A DNA stretch of 64,000 nucleotides. Origin: Dyadobacter sediminis (GTDB lineage Bacteria > Bacteroidota > Bacteroidia > Cytophagales > Spirosomataceae). The stretch is from NCBI RefSeq assembly GCF_005860765.1, contig NZ_VCEI01000025.1:186001-250000 (forward strand), given 5' to 3'. Shown in pieces: positions 45,646 to 54,002 of this stretch. Within the stretch, counting starts at the first letter, position 1, and every line of letters begins with the position of its first letter. The notes beneath the pieces are model-generated. The model was given only the letters and a program-made list of their open reading frames with translations, had not been told where the DNA came from and made no database searches. Made by a program: the position numbers and the translations under genes.

Positions 45646-47388
45646 ATGGAAAAAATAATATCTAAAGGAGGATTGGCTGTTTTAATGGTAATCATGCTGA
45701 TCGGTTACTCCTGTAAAGAAAGTTTTCTTGAAATCCCGGCAACCGGCCAGCTTGATGAAGGCCAGCTTTCTACCAAAAAGGGGATTGAAGGCGTGCTGGT
45801 TTCTGTTTACGGCCAGCTTAACGGACGTGCCAACCGGATGGCCAGCGCCAGCAACTGGGTTTGGGGAAGTATCCGCGGCGGCGATGCAAACAAAGGTACC
45901 GATCCGGGCGATTTCAGTGATATCAACCCGATCCAGCGATTTGAATATCTTACAACACAGGGTGTTATTGCGGATAAATGGACCGGAAATTACGAAGGCG
46001 TTGCACGTGCCAATCTGGTGATCAAACTGCTGGGAATAGCCAAGGAAGACGTGACTGAAAATGACAAGAAACGCATTGGCGGTGAAGCAAAATTCTTGCG
46101 TGCCCACTATTATTTCGAGCTGAAAAGAGGTTTTAACAACACGCCTTACGTGGATGAAACCAAGGATTACGGCACGGACATTGAAAAGGTATCCAATAAT
46201 GTGGACTTGTATCCTTTCATTGAAGCCGACCTTAAATATGCCTATGAAAACCTGCCTGAAACGCAAACTGCCGTTGGACGGGTGAACAAGTGGGGCGCTG
46301 CGGCATACCTTGCAAAAGTATACATGTACCAGAAGAAGTTTGCCGAAGCAAAGGCTTTGTATGATCTGATCATTGCCAGTGGAAAAACGACAAACGGTAA
46401 AAAGTACGGCCTTGTTGCCCGGTATCAGGATGCATTCAAAGCTTCCAACGATAACAACGAAGAATCGGTATTTGCCATTCAGGCGGCTGCCAATACGGGA
46501 AGTGTAAACAATGCAAACCCCGATTTTGACTTGAACTGGCCATACAATACAGGTCCGAACGGTCCCGGAAACTGCTGCGGTTTCTTTGCGCCGAGCTTTG
46601 AACTGGGCAACTCTTTCAGAACAGATGCAACGGGGCTGCCTTTGCTGGACGGTTCTTACAATGCCGCTGCCAATGAGCTTAAAACGGATATGGGTTTGAA
46701 ATCAAAAGATGCATTTACGCCAGATGCAAAACCGGTTGATCCGCGTCTTGACCATTCCATCGGCCGCAGAGGTATTCCGTATCTGGACTGGATTGATCAT
46801 CCGGGTAACGACTGGATCAGAAATCAGGCTAATGCCGGTCCTTATTCAAGTAAAAAATATGCGTATTACAGAACGGACGTAGGTTCTTTGCAGGATAACA
46901 GCTCATGGACGCCGGGCTATACTGCTATTAACGTAAACATCATTCGTTATGCAGATGTTTTATTGATGGCTGCAGAAGCCGAAATCGAAGTAGGATCGCT
47001 GGAAAAGGCAAGAGAATATACCAACCTTGTCCGTCAGCGTGCAGCCAATCCTGCCAGTTTTGTAAAACGTGCCAATGGCGAAAATGCTGCCAATTATGTA
47101 ATCAGCACGTATAAAACGCCTTGGACTTCCAAAGATGTAGCTCGTACTGCCGTTCGTTTTGAGAGAAAGCTGGAACTTTCAGGAGAAGGCCACCGCTTTT
47201 TTGACCTTGTTCGCTGGGGAACCGCAGAAAAGGAAATCAATGCTTATCTGGCTTACGAAAGCAAAAAGCTGAGCGGTGCGCTGGGTGGCGCGAAATTTAC
47301 TCCCAACAAAAACGAGTATCTTCCACTGCCGCAGGATCAGGTCGATTTGCTTGGTAAAGATGTGCTTATCCAAAATCCGGGTTACTGA
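45646..47388 (+). CDS. SusD/RagB family outer membrane lipoprotein
   Basis: This 580-residue lipoprotein (lipobox GYSC, Cys at about 23) is the substrate-binding lid of the SusC pore. It has the usual SusD features: a helical TPR-like core (ANLVIKLLGIAKED, AKFLRAHYYFELKRGFN, KWGAAAYLAKVYMYQKKFAEA) and the late RFERKLELSGEGHRFFDLVRWG signature, then a C-terminal LPLPQDQVD segment. A hairpin terminator sits 24 bases after the stop (47413-47445). Confidence 0.95.
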   Translation: MEKIISKGGLAVLMVIMLIGYSCKESFLEIPATGQLDEGQLSTKKGIEGVLVSVYGQLNGRANRMASASNWVWGSIRGGDANKGTDPGDFSDINPIQRFEYLTTQGVIADKWTGNYEGVARANLVIKLLGIAKEDVTENDKKRIGGEAKFLRAHYYFELKRGFNNTPYVDETKDYGTDIEKVSNNVDLYPFIEADLKYAYENLPETQTAVGRVNKWGAAAYLAKVYMYQKKFAEAKALYDLIIASGKTTNGKKYGLVARYQDAFKASNDNNEESVFAIQAAANTGSVNNANPDFDLNWPYNTGPNGPGNCCGFFAPSFELGNSFRTDATGLPLLDGSYNAAANELKTDMGLKSKDAFTPDAKPVDPRLDHSIGRRGIPYLDWIDHPGNDWIRNQANAGPYSSKKYAYYRTDVGSLQDNSSWTPGYTAINVNIIRYADVLLMAAEAEIEVGSLEKAREYTNLVRQRAANPASFVKRANGENAANYVISTYKTPWTSKDVARTAVRFERKLELSGEGHRFFDLVRWGTAEKEINAYLAYESKKLSGALGGAKFTPNKNEYLPLPQDQVDLLGKDVLIQNPGY

Positions 47389-47412
47389 TCTTTTTCAATA
47401 CAGGTGACAAAA

Positions 47413-47445
47413 GGAGATGGTATTGATTTGCCATCTCCTTTTATT
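47413..47445 (+). terminator. Terminator between susD and the VCBS lipoprotein gene
   Basis: GGAGATGG / CCATCTCC form a perfect 8-bp stem around a 10-base loop, followed by TTTTATT. It lies before the true start at 47488, so it would reduce read-through from susCD into the VCBS gene. The longest frame runs through it from 47404, which is another reason to place the start downstream. Confidence 0.8.
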
Positions 47446-47487
47446 AATTTCGAGGTATCCGTTCCTATCTTTTCATTGCATTACACA

Positions 47488-50400
47488 ATGTTCTTAAAGT
47501 ACTTACTTTCTGCACTCTCCGCAGTTATTTTCCTGATTTCCTGTAAAAAGGACCTTAAAACGTTTACCCAGCTCGACAGTGAAGAAACCGGCATTCAGTT
47601 TGCCAACCGAATTGCTGAAAATGATACGATGAACATTCTTTCGTTCGAGTACGTGTACAATGGCGGGGGCGTAGCTTTGGGTGACTTTAACAATGACAGT
47701 CTGCCGGATGTTTATTTTACCGGAAATTCGGTGGATAACAAACTGTATCTGAACAAAGGTGATTTCAAATTTGAAGATATCACCAAAACAGCAGGCGTGG
47801 AAGCATCGAACAAATGGTCGACAGGTGTTGCGCTTGTGGATATAAACAATGACAATCTGCTGGATATTTATGTCTGTTCCTCCGTGCGCAAAGTACCGCA
47901 GGAACGTGAAAACCTGCTTTATGTAAATCAGGGACTTGATAAAAACAAGGTTCCTGTTTTCAGGGAAATGGGAAAAGAATACGGCATTGCCGACACGACG
48001 CACACCACAAACGCTGCTTTCCTGGATTATGACAATGATGGCGACCTCGATCTGTTTCTGGTTGTCAATGAAATGGATGATAACAATTTTCCGAACAAGT
48101 ACCACAAAAAGATTACAGACGGGTCTTCGCGGAGAACCGACCGGCTTTACAGAAATGACTGGGATGAGAAGCTGAAACATCCTGTTTTTACCAATGTTTC
48201 CAGAGAAGCCGGCATACTCATTGAAGGTTACGGGCTGGGTGTGAATGTAACCGATGTAAATCAGGACGGCTGGAAGGATATTTACGTGACCAATGATTAT
48301 CTCACGAATGATTTGCTATACATCAACAACGGTAACGGCACATTTACGGACAAAGCGCCATCCTATTTCAAGCATACGTCGCATTCTGCGATGGGCAACG
48401 ATGTGGCCGATATAAACAATGACGGATTGATGGATGTTATTGCCGTTGATATGATGCCGGCTACCAATCGCCGCAAGAAAATGATGACGCCTGCAAACAG
48501 TTACGTAACGTATCAGAATAACGAACTCTTTGGTTATCAGTATCAGGTGGCACGCAATACGTTGCAGCTGAATCTTGGAAACCTGAACGGTAAAGGCAAA
48601 GATCCGGTTTTCAGCGAAATAGGGTTGCTGAGCGGAATTGCCGAAACGGACTGGAGCTGGACGCCTATGGTTACGGATTTTGATAATGACGGATTTCGCG
48701 ACGTGATCATTACAAACGGTTTTCCGCGTGATATTACAGACCTTGATTTTATAGCTTACCGCAACGAAGTTTCCAGCGTTATGGAACCCATGATGATGCT
48801 CGATTATATTCCGACGGTCAAAATCCGGAACTTTGCTTTCAAAAATAAAGGCGGTCTGCAGTTTGAGGATGTTACGGACGACTGGGGCATTGAACTGCCA
48901 AGCTTTTCAAACGGCGCCGCTTATGCCGATCTGGACAATGACGGCGATCTGGACTATGTGGTCAACAACATCAATGATTCCGCTTTTGTGTGCCGGAACA
49001 ACAGCATTCAGCTCAAACCGGAAGAAAGCAATTACCTCCGGATCGAATTTAAAGGCGAAAGAAGCAATCATGCCGGAATTGGCGCCGTTGCAGAAATAAC
49101 TTACGCAAATGGCCAGAAACAGATTTCAGAAAATTCTCCTTACCGCGGATATTTATCAACGATTGAGCCGGTTGTGCATTTTGGACTGGGTAAAAACAAA
49201 AAAGTCGATCAGCTGAAAGTCACGTGGCCAGGCGGAAAAAGCCAGGTTATTAAAAATATTTCTGCAAATCAGGTTGTTGCTGTTTCTGAAAAAAATGCTG
49301 CTTTTATTTCGGAAGAAAAAGAAGATGTTGTTGAGAATACCCTTTTTACAGACATTACTTCAAAGCTGAACGTTGGTTACAAGCATGAAGAAACAGATGC
49401 CATTGATTTTAATCTTCAAAAACTGCTGCCGCACAAACTGTCGCAGTTCGGGCCGGCAATGGCTGCAGGTGATGTAAATGGCGACGGGCTTGATGATGTT
49501 TTTGTCGGAGGCGCATTTCAGCATAAAGGTCGTTTCATGTTGCAGCAGCCTGACGGAAAATTCAGGGTTGCAGACCTTCTTCCCGGTGCCGACGGTCCGG
49601 AAAAAATAACAGAAGACATGGGCGTTTTGCTTTTTGATGCGGATAATGACAAGGATCTGGACCTGTATATTGTAAGCGGAAGTTACGAACTGCAGACCGG
49701 TTCGCAGGGCTTGAAAAGCATGCTGTACCTCAATGACGGAAAAGGAAAATTTGTAAACGATACGGCTGCGTTGCCGCCGTTTCTGGTTAACGGCTCCTGT
49801 GTAAAAGCAGTTGATTATGACCGCGACGGCGATCTGGACCTTTTTGTTGGCGGCAGAGTGGAATCCGGTGCATATCCGAAGGCAGTTTCCAGTTATGTGC
49901 TCCGCAATGATACGCAGAACCATGTAGCCAAGTTTTCAGATGTTACGGCCAAAGCCGCGCCGGAACTGGCCAATATCGGCATGATCTGTGACGCATTATG
50001 GACCGATTTCGATAACGATGGCTGGACAGACCTGATTCTTGCCGGCGAATGGATGCCGCTTACTTTTCTGAAAAATGAAAACGGGAAATTGAAGAAAATC
50101 ACTTCCGGGCTGGAAGGGAAAAAAGGTTGGTGGGGAAGTCTGCTTGCAGGTGATTTTGACAATGACGGGGATATGGATTATATCGCAGGAAATCTGGGTA
50201 TGAACTCATTAAGCCGGGCTTCAGAAAGCAGGCCTGTGAGCATGTATGCAAAGGATTTTAACAATGACGGTTATTTTGATGCTATACCAACTGTTTTTTA
50301 CAAAGCAAAAGACAATTCATACAAGGAATTTCCGTACAATACCCGCGACGACATGGGCAAACAGATCATTCAGGTTCGCCAGCGTTTTCAGGAATACGGG

Positions 50401-51045
50401 AAATTTGCAGAGGCTTCGTTAACGGATATTTTAAAACCTGAAGAACTGAAAGATGCCTTGCATGTAAGCGTAAATTGGATGAAAAGCAGCTATGTTGAAA
50501 ACCTAGGCAATGGAAAGTTCGCTATGCATGAATTGCCCGTTGAAGCGCAGTTTGCACCCATTTTTGGTATGATCGCGGATGATTTTGATCAGGATGGAAA
50601 CCTGGATGTCATGCTTTCGGGAAATGATTACGGATCGGAAGTTTCCGTTGGAAGATATGACGCGTTTTATGGCCTTATCTTAAAAGGAAACGGTAACGGA
50701 AAATTTCAGGCATTAAGTCCTTCGCAAAGCGGATATGCCGCTTCCGGCAATGCAAAAGGCTTGATAAAACTTCCGGCTTCGGGCAACAAGTGGATTGCTG
50801 TCACTTCGCAGAACCGCGACTCGCTGCGCTTCCATGAAATCCGGAAAGAAATGAAGAAAGTAAAGCTGGCGCCGATGGAAACAACGGCATTGCTGAAACT
50901 GAAAAACGGTAAAACCCGACGCGAGGAAATCAGTTACGGCTCTTCTTTTCTTTCACAATCCACACATACGCTTTTTTTACCGGCGAATACGGATGAAGTT
51001 GTTATCATGGATTCAAAAGGCACAAAAAGAGTCGTTAAAGAATAA
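47488..51045 (+). CDS. VCBS/FG-GAP lipoprotein with ASPIC/UnbV domain
   Basis: This 1185-residue lipoprotein (MFLKYLLSALSAVIFLISCKK, lipobox LISC) has two arrays of FG-GAP/VCBS repeats, rich in DxNxDGxxD motifs, separated by an ASPIC/UnbV domain at about residues 518-590 (GIGAVAEITYANGQ, HFGLGKNKKVDQLKVTWPGG). Proteins of this type often follow SusC/D pairs in Bacteroidota. They are thought to be surface-exposed glycan- or protein-binding propellers. It starts at the ATG at 47488 and not in the 47404 frame, which runs through a terminator. It ends in a strong bidirectional terminator at 51069. Confidence 0.9.
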   Translation: MFLKYLLSALSAVIFLISCKKDLKTFTQLDSEETGIQFANRIAENDTMNILSFEYVYNGGGVALGDFNNDSLPDVYFTGNSVDNKLYLNKGDFKFEDITKTAGVEASNKWSTGVALVDINNDNLLDIYVCSSVRKVPQERENLLYVNQGLDKNKVPVFREMGKEYGIADTTHTTNAAFLDYDNDGDLDLFLVVNEMDDNNFPNKYHKKITDGSSRRTDRLYRNDWDEKLKHPVFTNVSREAGILIEGYGLGVNVTDVNQDGWKDIYVTNDYLTNDLLYINNGNGTFTDKAPSYFKHTSHSAMGNDVADINNDGLMDVIAVDMMPATNRRKKMMTPANSYVTYQNNELFGYQYQVARNTLQLNLGNLNGKGKDPVFSEIGLLSGIAETDWSWTPMVTDFDNDGFRDVIITNGFPRDITDLDFIAYRNEVSSVMEPMMMLDYIPTVKIRNFAFKNKGGLQFEDVTDDWGIELPSFSNGAAYADLDNDGDLDYVVNNINDSAFVCRNNSIQLKPEESNYLRIEFKGERSNHAGIGAVAEITYANGQKQISENSPYRGYLSTIEPVVHFGLGKNKKVDQLKVTWPGGKSQVIKNISANQVVAVSEKNAAFISEEKEDVVENTLFTDITSKLNVGYKHEETDAIDFNLQKLLPHKLSQFGPAMAAGDVNGDGLDDVFVGGAFQHKGRFMLQQPDGKFRVADLLPGADGPEKITEDMGVLLFDADNDKDLDLYIVSGSYELQTGSQGLKSMLYLNDGKGKFVNDTAALPPFLVNGSCVKAVDYDRDGDLDLFVGGRVESGAYPKAVSSYVLRNDTQNHVAKFSDVTAKAAPELANIGMICDALWTDFDNDGWTDLILAGEWMPLTFLKNENGKLKKITSGLEGKKGWWGSLLAGDFDNDGDMDYIAGNLGMNSLSRASESRPVSMYAKDFNNDGYFDAIPTVFYKAKDNSYKEFPYNTRDDMGKQIIQVRQRFQEYGKFAEASLTDILKPEELKDALHVSVNWMKSSYVENLGNGKFAMHELPVEAQFAPIFGMIADDFDQDGNLDVMLSGNDYGSEVSVGRYDAFYGLILKGNGNGKFQALSPSQSGYAASGNAKGLIKLPASGNKWIAVTSQNRDSLRFHEIRKEMKKVKLAPMETTALLKLKNGKTRREEISYGSSFLSQSTHTLFLPANTDEVVIMDSKGTKRVVKE

Positions 51046-51068
51046 TCTGTTCGTTCTTTTGAATACAA

Positions 51069-51103
51069 AAAAGCCGCTGCAAATTGTTGCAGCGGCTTTT
51101 TTA
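51069..51103. terminator. Bidirectional terminator between VCBS gene and hsp20
   Basis: AAAAAGCCGCTGCAA / TTGCAGCGGCTTTTT form a long perfect stem with an ATTG loop; A- and T-runs at the two ends let it serve both converging genes. Confidence 0.9.
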
Positions 51104-51120
51104 TATTTGTAATGCTGCTT

Positions 51121-51522
51121 TCAGGCAACGTTAATCTCCTGCGCCGGCTTTTCCGAGCCGGGTATAACCGGCAAAATAAGCTGTAAAATGCCATTTACGT
51201 ATTCGGCGCGGATATTTTCCGTATCCACGGTTTCATCAATGATGAAAGTCCTTTCAAACGATGCCTTGCTGAACTCATGCCGTATCCAGTTTCTTTTTTC
51301 GCGCAGGTCATTTTTGAGTTCGTAGGAAACCGTTAGTTCATGGCCTTTGATGCTGATCCGGAAGTCGTCCTTGGACCGGTCGGGAGCAAAAACCAGCAGT
51401 TCGTAATTGTTCTCGTTTTTCACAATATTTACCGGAACACGGTAATAGCGGCTTTCGCCGAATTGTTTCCCAAAATGATCATGGCGCATTCCATAGCCAC
51501 GATTTCCATATCTGTTGCACAT
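51121..51522 (-). CDS. Hsp20/alpha-crystallin small heat-shock protein
   Basis: This 133-residue protein has an alpha-crystallin domain (about residues 28-115). Its GYGMRHDHFGKQ N-terminus is short and polar and it has the C-terminal LILPVIPG motif. It is an ATP-independent holdase chaperone that binds unfolding proteins. The region upstream of its start (51537-51948) is repetitive, so the promoter must lie close to the repeat. Confidence 0.9.
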   Translation of the reverse strand: MCNRYGNRGYGMRHDHFGKQFGESRYYRVPVNIVKNENNYELLVFAPDRSKDDFRISIKGHELTVSYELKNDLREKRNWIRHEFSKASFERTFIIDETVDTENIRAEYVNGILQLILPVIPGSEKPAQEINVA

Positions 51523-51536
51523 GTTTAATTTACGTT

Positions 51537-51568
51537 TTTTAGCTGTCAGCGATTGGCTTTTAGCTGTT
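51537..51568 (-). repeat. TTTTAGCTG-type short repeat
   Basis: TTTTTAGCTGTCAGCGATTGGCTTTTAGCTGTTG belongs to the same TTTTAGC(C/T) family that forms two inverted arms at 61196-61328. This is a typical Cytophagales intergenic low-complexity element. Confidence 0.5.
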
Positions 51569-51600
51569 GAAAAAATTTATTTAATAAAAATGCTCATTTC

Positions 51601-51948
51601 CCAGAACCAGCCATTTCAACTCATGACTTCATTTCAAAAAATGCCAATTTTCCAGAACCAGCCATTTCAATCCATGACTTCATTTCTAATAATGCTAATT
51701 TTCCAGAACCCGCCATCTCAACACATTTCAATCCATGTCAATCCATGACTTCATTTCTAACAATGCTGATTTACTGGAACGAGCAATTTCAACTCATGTC
51801 AATCCATGACTTCATTTCAAAAAGTGCTACTTTTCCAGAACCCGCCATCTCAACACATTTCAACTCATGTCAATCCATGGCTTCATTTCTAACAATGCCG
51901 ATCTACTGGAACGAGCCATTTCAACCCATTTCAACTCATGACTTTATT
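51601..51948. repeat. Imperfect 51/61/71-bp tandem repeat
   Basis: Six copies start at 51601, 51652, 51703, 51774, 51835 and 51906 with CCAGAACC(A/C)GCCAT-like or CTGGAACGAGC heads. The first five lengths are 51, 51, 71, 61 and 71 bases. The extra length comes in exact 10-base steps, because each unit carries 1, 1, 3, 2, 3 and 2 decamers of the type TTCAA(C/T)YCAT. Two 77-residue open frames cover it, but their sequences simply follow the repeat. It lies between hsp20 and the small membrane proteins. Confidence 0.85.
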
Positions 51949-51957
51949 ACTGACTAT

Positions 51958-52143
51958 TCACTGCAAAGGTTGGTTTAAAGTTGGTTTTTCGCTGTAACCA
52001 TGCCAGTTGTGTCCGCATCCTTCATACCCGTAACGTCCGAAATAGGCTCTTTCATGAAAGCGGGAACCGACTGTATAATGCAGGCCGGCTGCGGTAAGCA
52101 AGGCAATGCTTGCACCCAGAATAAATCGTGTGCTTCTTTTCAT
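51958..52143 (-). CDS. Small single-pass membrane or exported protein
   Basis: This 61-residue protein has an N-terminal hydrophobic helix (FILGASIALLTAAGLHYTV) and then a short tail rich in Tyr, His and Gly (GRYGYEGCGHNWHGY). No family is recognised. It lies 3 bases downstream of the next small membrane protein on the same strand, so it is probably translated with it. The ATG is convincing because it starts the hydrophobic segment. Coding status is moderate. Confidence 0.5.
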   Translation of the reverse strand: MKRSTRFILGASIALLTAAGLHYTVGSRFHERAYFGRYGYEGCGHNWHGYSEKPTLNQPLQ

Positions 52144-52146
52144 ACC

Positions 52147-52407
52147 TTATATGTTTTTAGGATTTTCATTCAAATAATCTCTTAATCTTTCCTTGCCTTC
52201 ATAAGGCCGGAATCTTTGGTAATCGTCAAAATCGAAATCAAACCGCCTTGGTCTGCGGAATCCGGAAAACCTTCCTGCAAACAGTCTGAAAACGAGCCCG
52301 AGAAACAGAAAAAAGAACAGAGCCTTGAAAAGGAAAAAGGGAACTGCAAAAAGTAAAATGCCGCCCAGAATTCCTGCAATTACTACTTTGACAACTTGTA
52401 AGAACAT
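52147..52407 (-). CDS. Small membrane protein
   Basis: This 86-residue protein has a long hydrophobic stretch (VVKVVIAGILGGILLFAVPF then FLFKALFFFLFLGLVF) and a charged C-terminus with RPRRFDFDFDDYQRF and GKERLRDYL. The frame is open to 52509, but the extra 34 residues are Arg-rich and atypical; the ATG at 52407 is used. No family is recognised. Together with the 61-residue neighbour and the sigma operon upstream it forms a run of small envelope genes, though a terminator (52508-52535) separates it from that operon. Confidence 0.6.
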   Translation of the reverse strand: MFLQVVKVVIAGILGGILLFAVPFFLFKALFFFLFLGLVFRLFAGRFSGFRRPRRFDFDFDDYQRFRPYEGKERLRDYLNENPKNI

Positions 52408-52507
52408 GGCTTTTGATTTTAAAGGTGAAAACCGGATGCATGGATATGCTGTATATAATCGCAGACGGCGTGCAGCAGAAAATACTTTAAAAGATCTGTA
52501 TAAAAGC

Positions 52508-52535
52508 AAAAAAAATCCGGCTGCATGGCCGGATT
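52508..52535 (-). terminator. Terminator after the sigma factor operon
   Basis: On the minus strand an AATCCGGC / GCCGGATT stem with a 6-base loop is followed by a run of T. It sits just after the stop of the gene at 52539. Confidence 0.8.
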
Positions 52536-52538
52536 CGT

Positions 52539-52925
52539 TTATAAGTCATTTTCTGGCGGCTTTCCGCAGCGCCGCCGCATTTCCTGGCGAAATTTGCTGC
52601 GTTCCGCTTCGGTCATTTCCATCCATTTGTTTTTCCACGGCGGACCGAAACCACGCTTGTCATCTTTTGAACTTTCGCGGCTGAAACGCGGTTGGCCTCT
52701 CCATCGGCCCGGACCGCCCCTGCGTCCGCCGAAGTTCCCGAACAGCAGCCGGCATAATGCGAGCAACCCGACGGACTGCCAGTACGAAATGGGATTTACA
52801 TTCAGCAAATCAGGCAAAATGGCATTCCATAACCAGCGTATGATATTTCCCAGTAAAAGTATTGCAGCCAGTGCGAAAAACGGGAACATCCAGAAACGCC
52901 TTCTATATGTATGTCGCTGATTCAT
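52539..52925 (-). CDS. Single-pass membrane protein downstream of the sigma factor
   Basis: This 128-residue protein has one hydrophobic segment (FWMFPFFALAAILLLGNII). A Gly/Arg-rich linker and then a helical stretch WMEMTEAERSKFRQEMRRR follow. The ATG at 52925 is used because the upstream start at 52934 is a TTG. The gene is 11 bases after the sigma factor stop, so they share an operon. Position suggests an anti-sigma or a sigma-regulated envelope protein. I see no zinc-binding anti-sigma motif, so this remains open. Confidence 0.7.
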   Translation of the reverse strand: MNQRHTYRRRFWMFPFFALAAILLLGNIIRWLWNAILPDLLNVNPISYWQSVGLLALCRLLFGNFGGRRGGPGRWRGQPRFSRESSKDDKRGFGPPWKNKWMEMTEAERSKFRQEMRRRCGKPPENDL

Positions 52926-52936
52926 GATTGACAAAT

Positions 52937-53527
52937 TTAATAATTTACAAATTCCTGATAAAATGTTTCCAGGCGTTCCCGAAGATGACGTACGGCATAC
53001 CGTTTTCTGGAAATAAGGGTTTTGATATTTTCTCCCGTCCGGTCCGAGATCTCCTGGAAAGTCTGGTCTTCCAGTTCATTCCAGATAAAAACCTGGCGCT
53101 GGCTTTCAGGAAGTTCCTGTAAGGCAAGCGTCAGTTGTTCCCAGAAAAGTTCTTTCATGTACACCGTTTCCGGCGTACCGTCGTCGGCCAGAAGTATGTC
53201 TTTGAAGTAAAATTCTCCGTCTTCATCTTCATAGCCGTAATCTTCCAGCGAATCCGGTTTCTGCTTGCGGTACTTGTCAATAATGCGGTTGCGCGCCACG
53301 CGGTACAGCCAGCTTCCGATCTGTTCAATGGCTTCGATTTCGGGCACGCTGCTGAGCTGATACCAGACGTCCTGCAGAATATCTTCGGCATCTTCATCCG
53401 TATTCACGCGCTGCCGGATAAACCCCAGCAGTTGCTTGCTGTAAGATGCGACAGTCTGAATGATATTTGGCCTTTTCTGCGACAAAATGAAGGGAAAACA
53501 GGTAACAAAGTAACAGACGGGCTGCAA
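52937..53527 (-). CDS. ECF RNA polymerase sigma factor
   Basis: This protein of up to 196 residues has sigma region 2 (DAEDILQDVWYQL and SWLYRVARNRIIDKYRK) and region 4 (LPESQRQVFIWNELEDQTFQEISDRTGENIKTLISRKRYAVRHLRERL). The longest frame begins with TTG, and the hydrophobic MQPVCYFVTCFPF start is odd for a sigma factor. A TTG at 53485 (before SQKRPNII) is an alternative start. No ATG is available near either place. It heads an operon with the membrane protein at 52539 and ends in the 52508 terminator. The target promoters are unknown. Confidence 0.85.
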   Translation of the reverse strand: MQPVCYFVTCFPFILSQKRPNIIQTVASYSKQLLGFIRQRVNTDEDAEDILQDVWYQLSSVPEIEAIEQIGSWLYRVARNRIIDKYRKQKPDSLEDYGYEDEDGEFYFKDILLADDGTPETVYMKELFWEQLTLALQELPESQRQVFIWNELEDQTFQEISDRTGENIKTLISRKRYAVRHLRERLETFYQEFVNY

Positions 53528-54002
53528 ACGAAATTACTTTAAATCAAACAGATTATTTTCAGCAACAGGCTGAAAAAGCATGTATGATCCGGGGGTTTCC
53601 GGAGGTGAGAATGCAGTTTGATCCTTTACCGGATTCCTTATTTTTAATGACCGGAAACCAGCCGGCTTTGTATACGCTGTTTATCAATGCTATATCTATG
53701 TAAAGTACAACAAAATAGGGATTGCACTATTTCCATACAGGTGGCAAATTTCAAACTACTTATTGCACTTTTGCTATAATCATAGGATTATTTTAATATT
53801 TATGCATAACAGGAAAAAGAACTTTAACTTCCTGAAAACTTGGCTATTGTTTTGTATTTGTATTGTGATGTACATTTGAATCATCAAACAGAGAGATAAG
53901 GGAACGAAAATCGCTGTTTGCCGGAATTAGACTATAATGTTGACGAAATATCTGAAAAGTACAATTTGTAAATCCGAACAAGACATTAAATTTCACAACA
54001 CA
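53528..54002. other. Intergenic region with a long leader
   Basis: This 475-base gap lies between the sigma factor (minus) and the small exported protein (plus). Apart from the promoter at 53851-53878 I see no gene and no other clear signal. The predicted leader of about 120 bases after the promoter has no recognisable riboswitch. Confidence 0.5.
53851..53878 (+). promoter_or_regulatory. Promoter of the small exported protein gene
   Basis: TTTG at 53851-53854 and TACATTTG at 53871-53878 match both boxes of the Bacteroidota promoter with 19-20 bases between box starts. It is the best-formed promoter in the window. Confidence 0.7.

Noticed and set aside
47404-47487. Upstream extension of the VCBS lipoprotein
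   Set aside because: It runs through a terminator hairpin and would put 28 non-hydrophobic residues before the lipoprotein signal peptide.
51515-51978. Two consecutive 77-residue plus-strand frames that overlap at ATGA
   Set aside because: Their sequences just follow the 51/61/71-bp DNA repeat, have no signal or domain, and the stop between them depends on one base.
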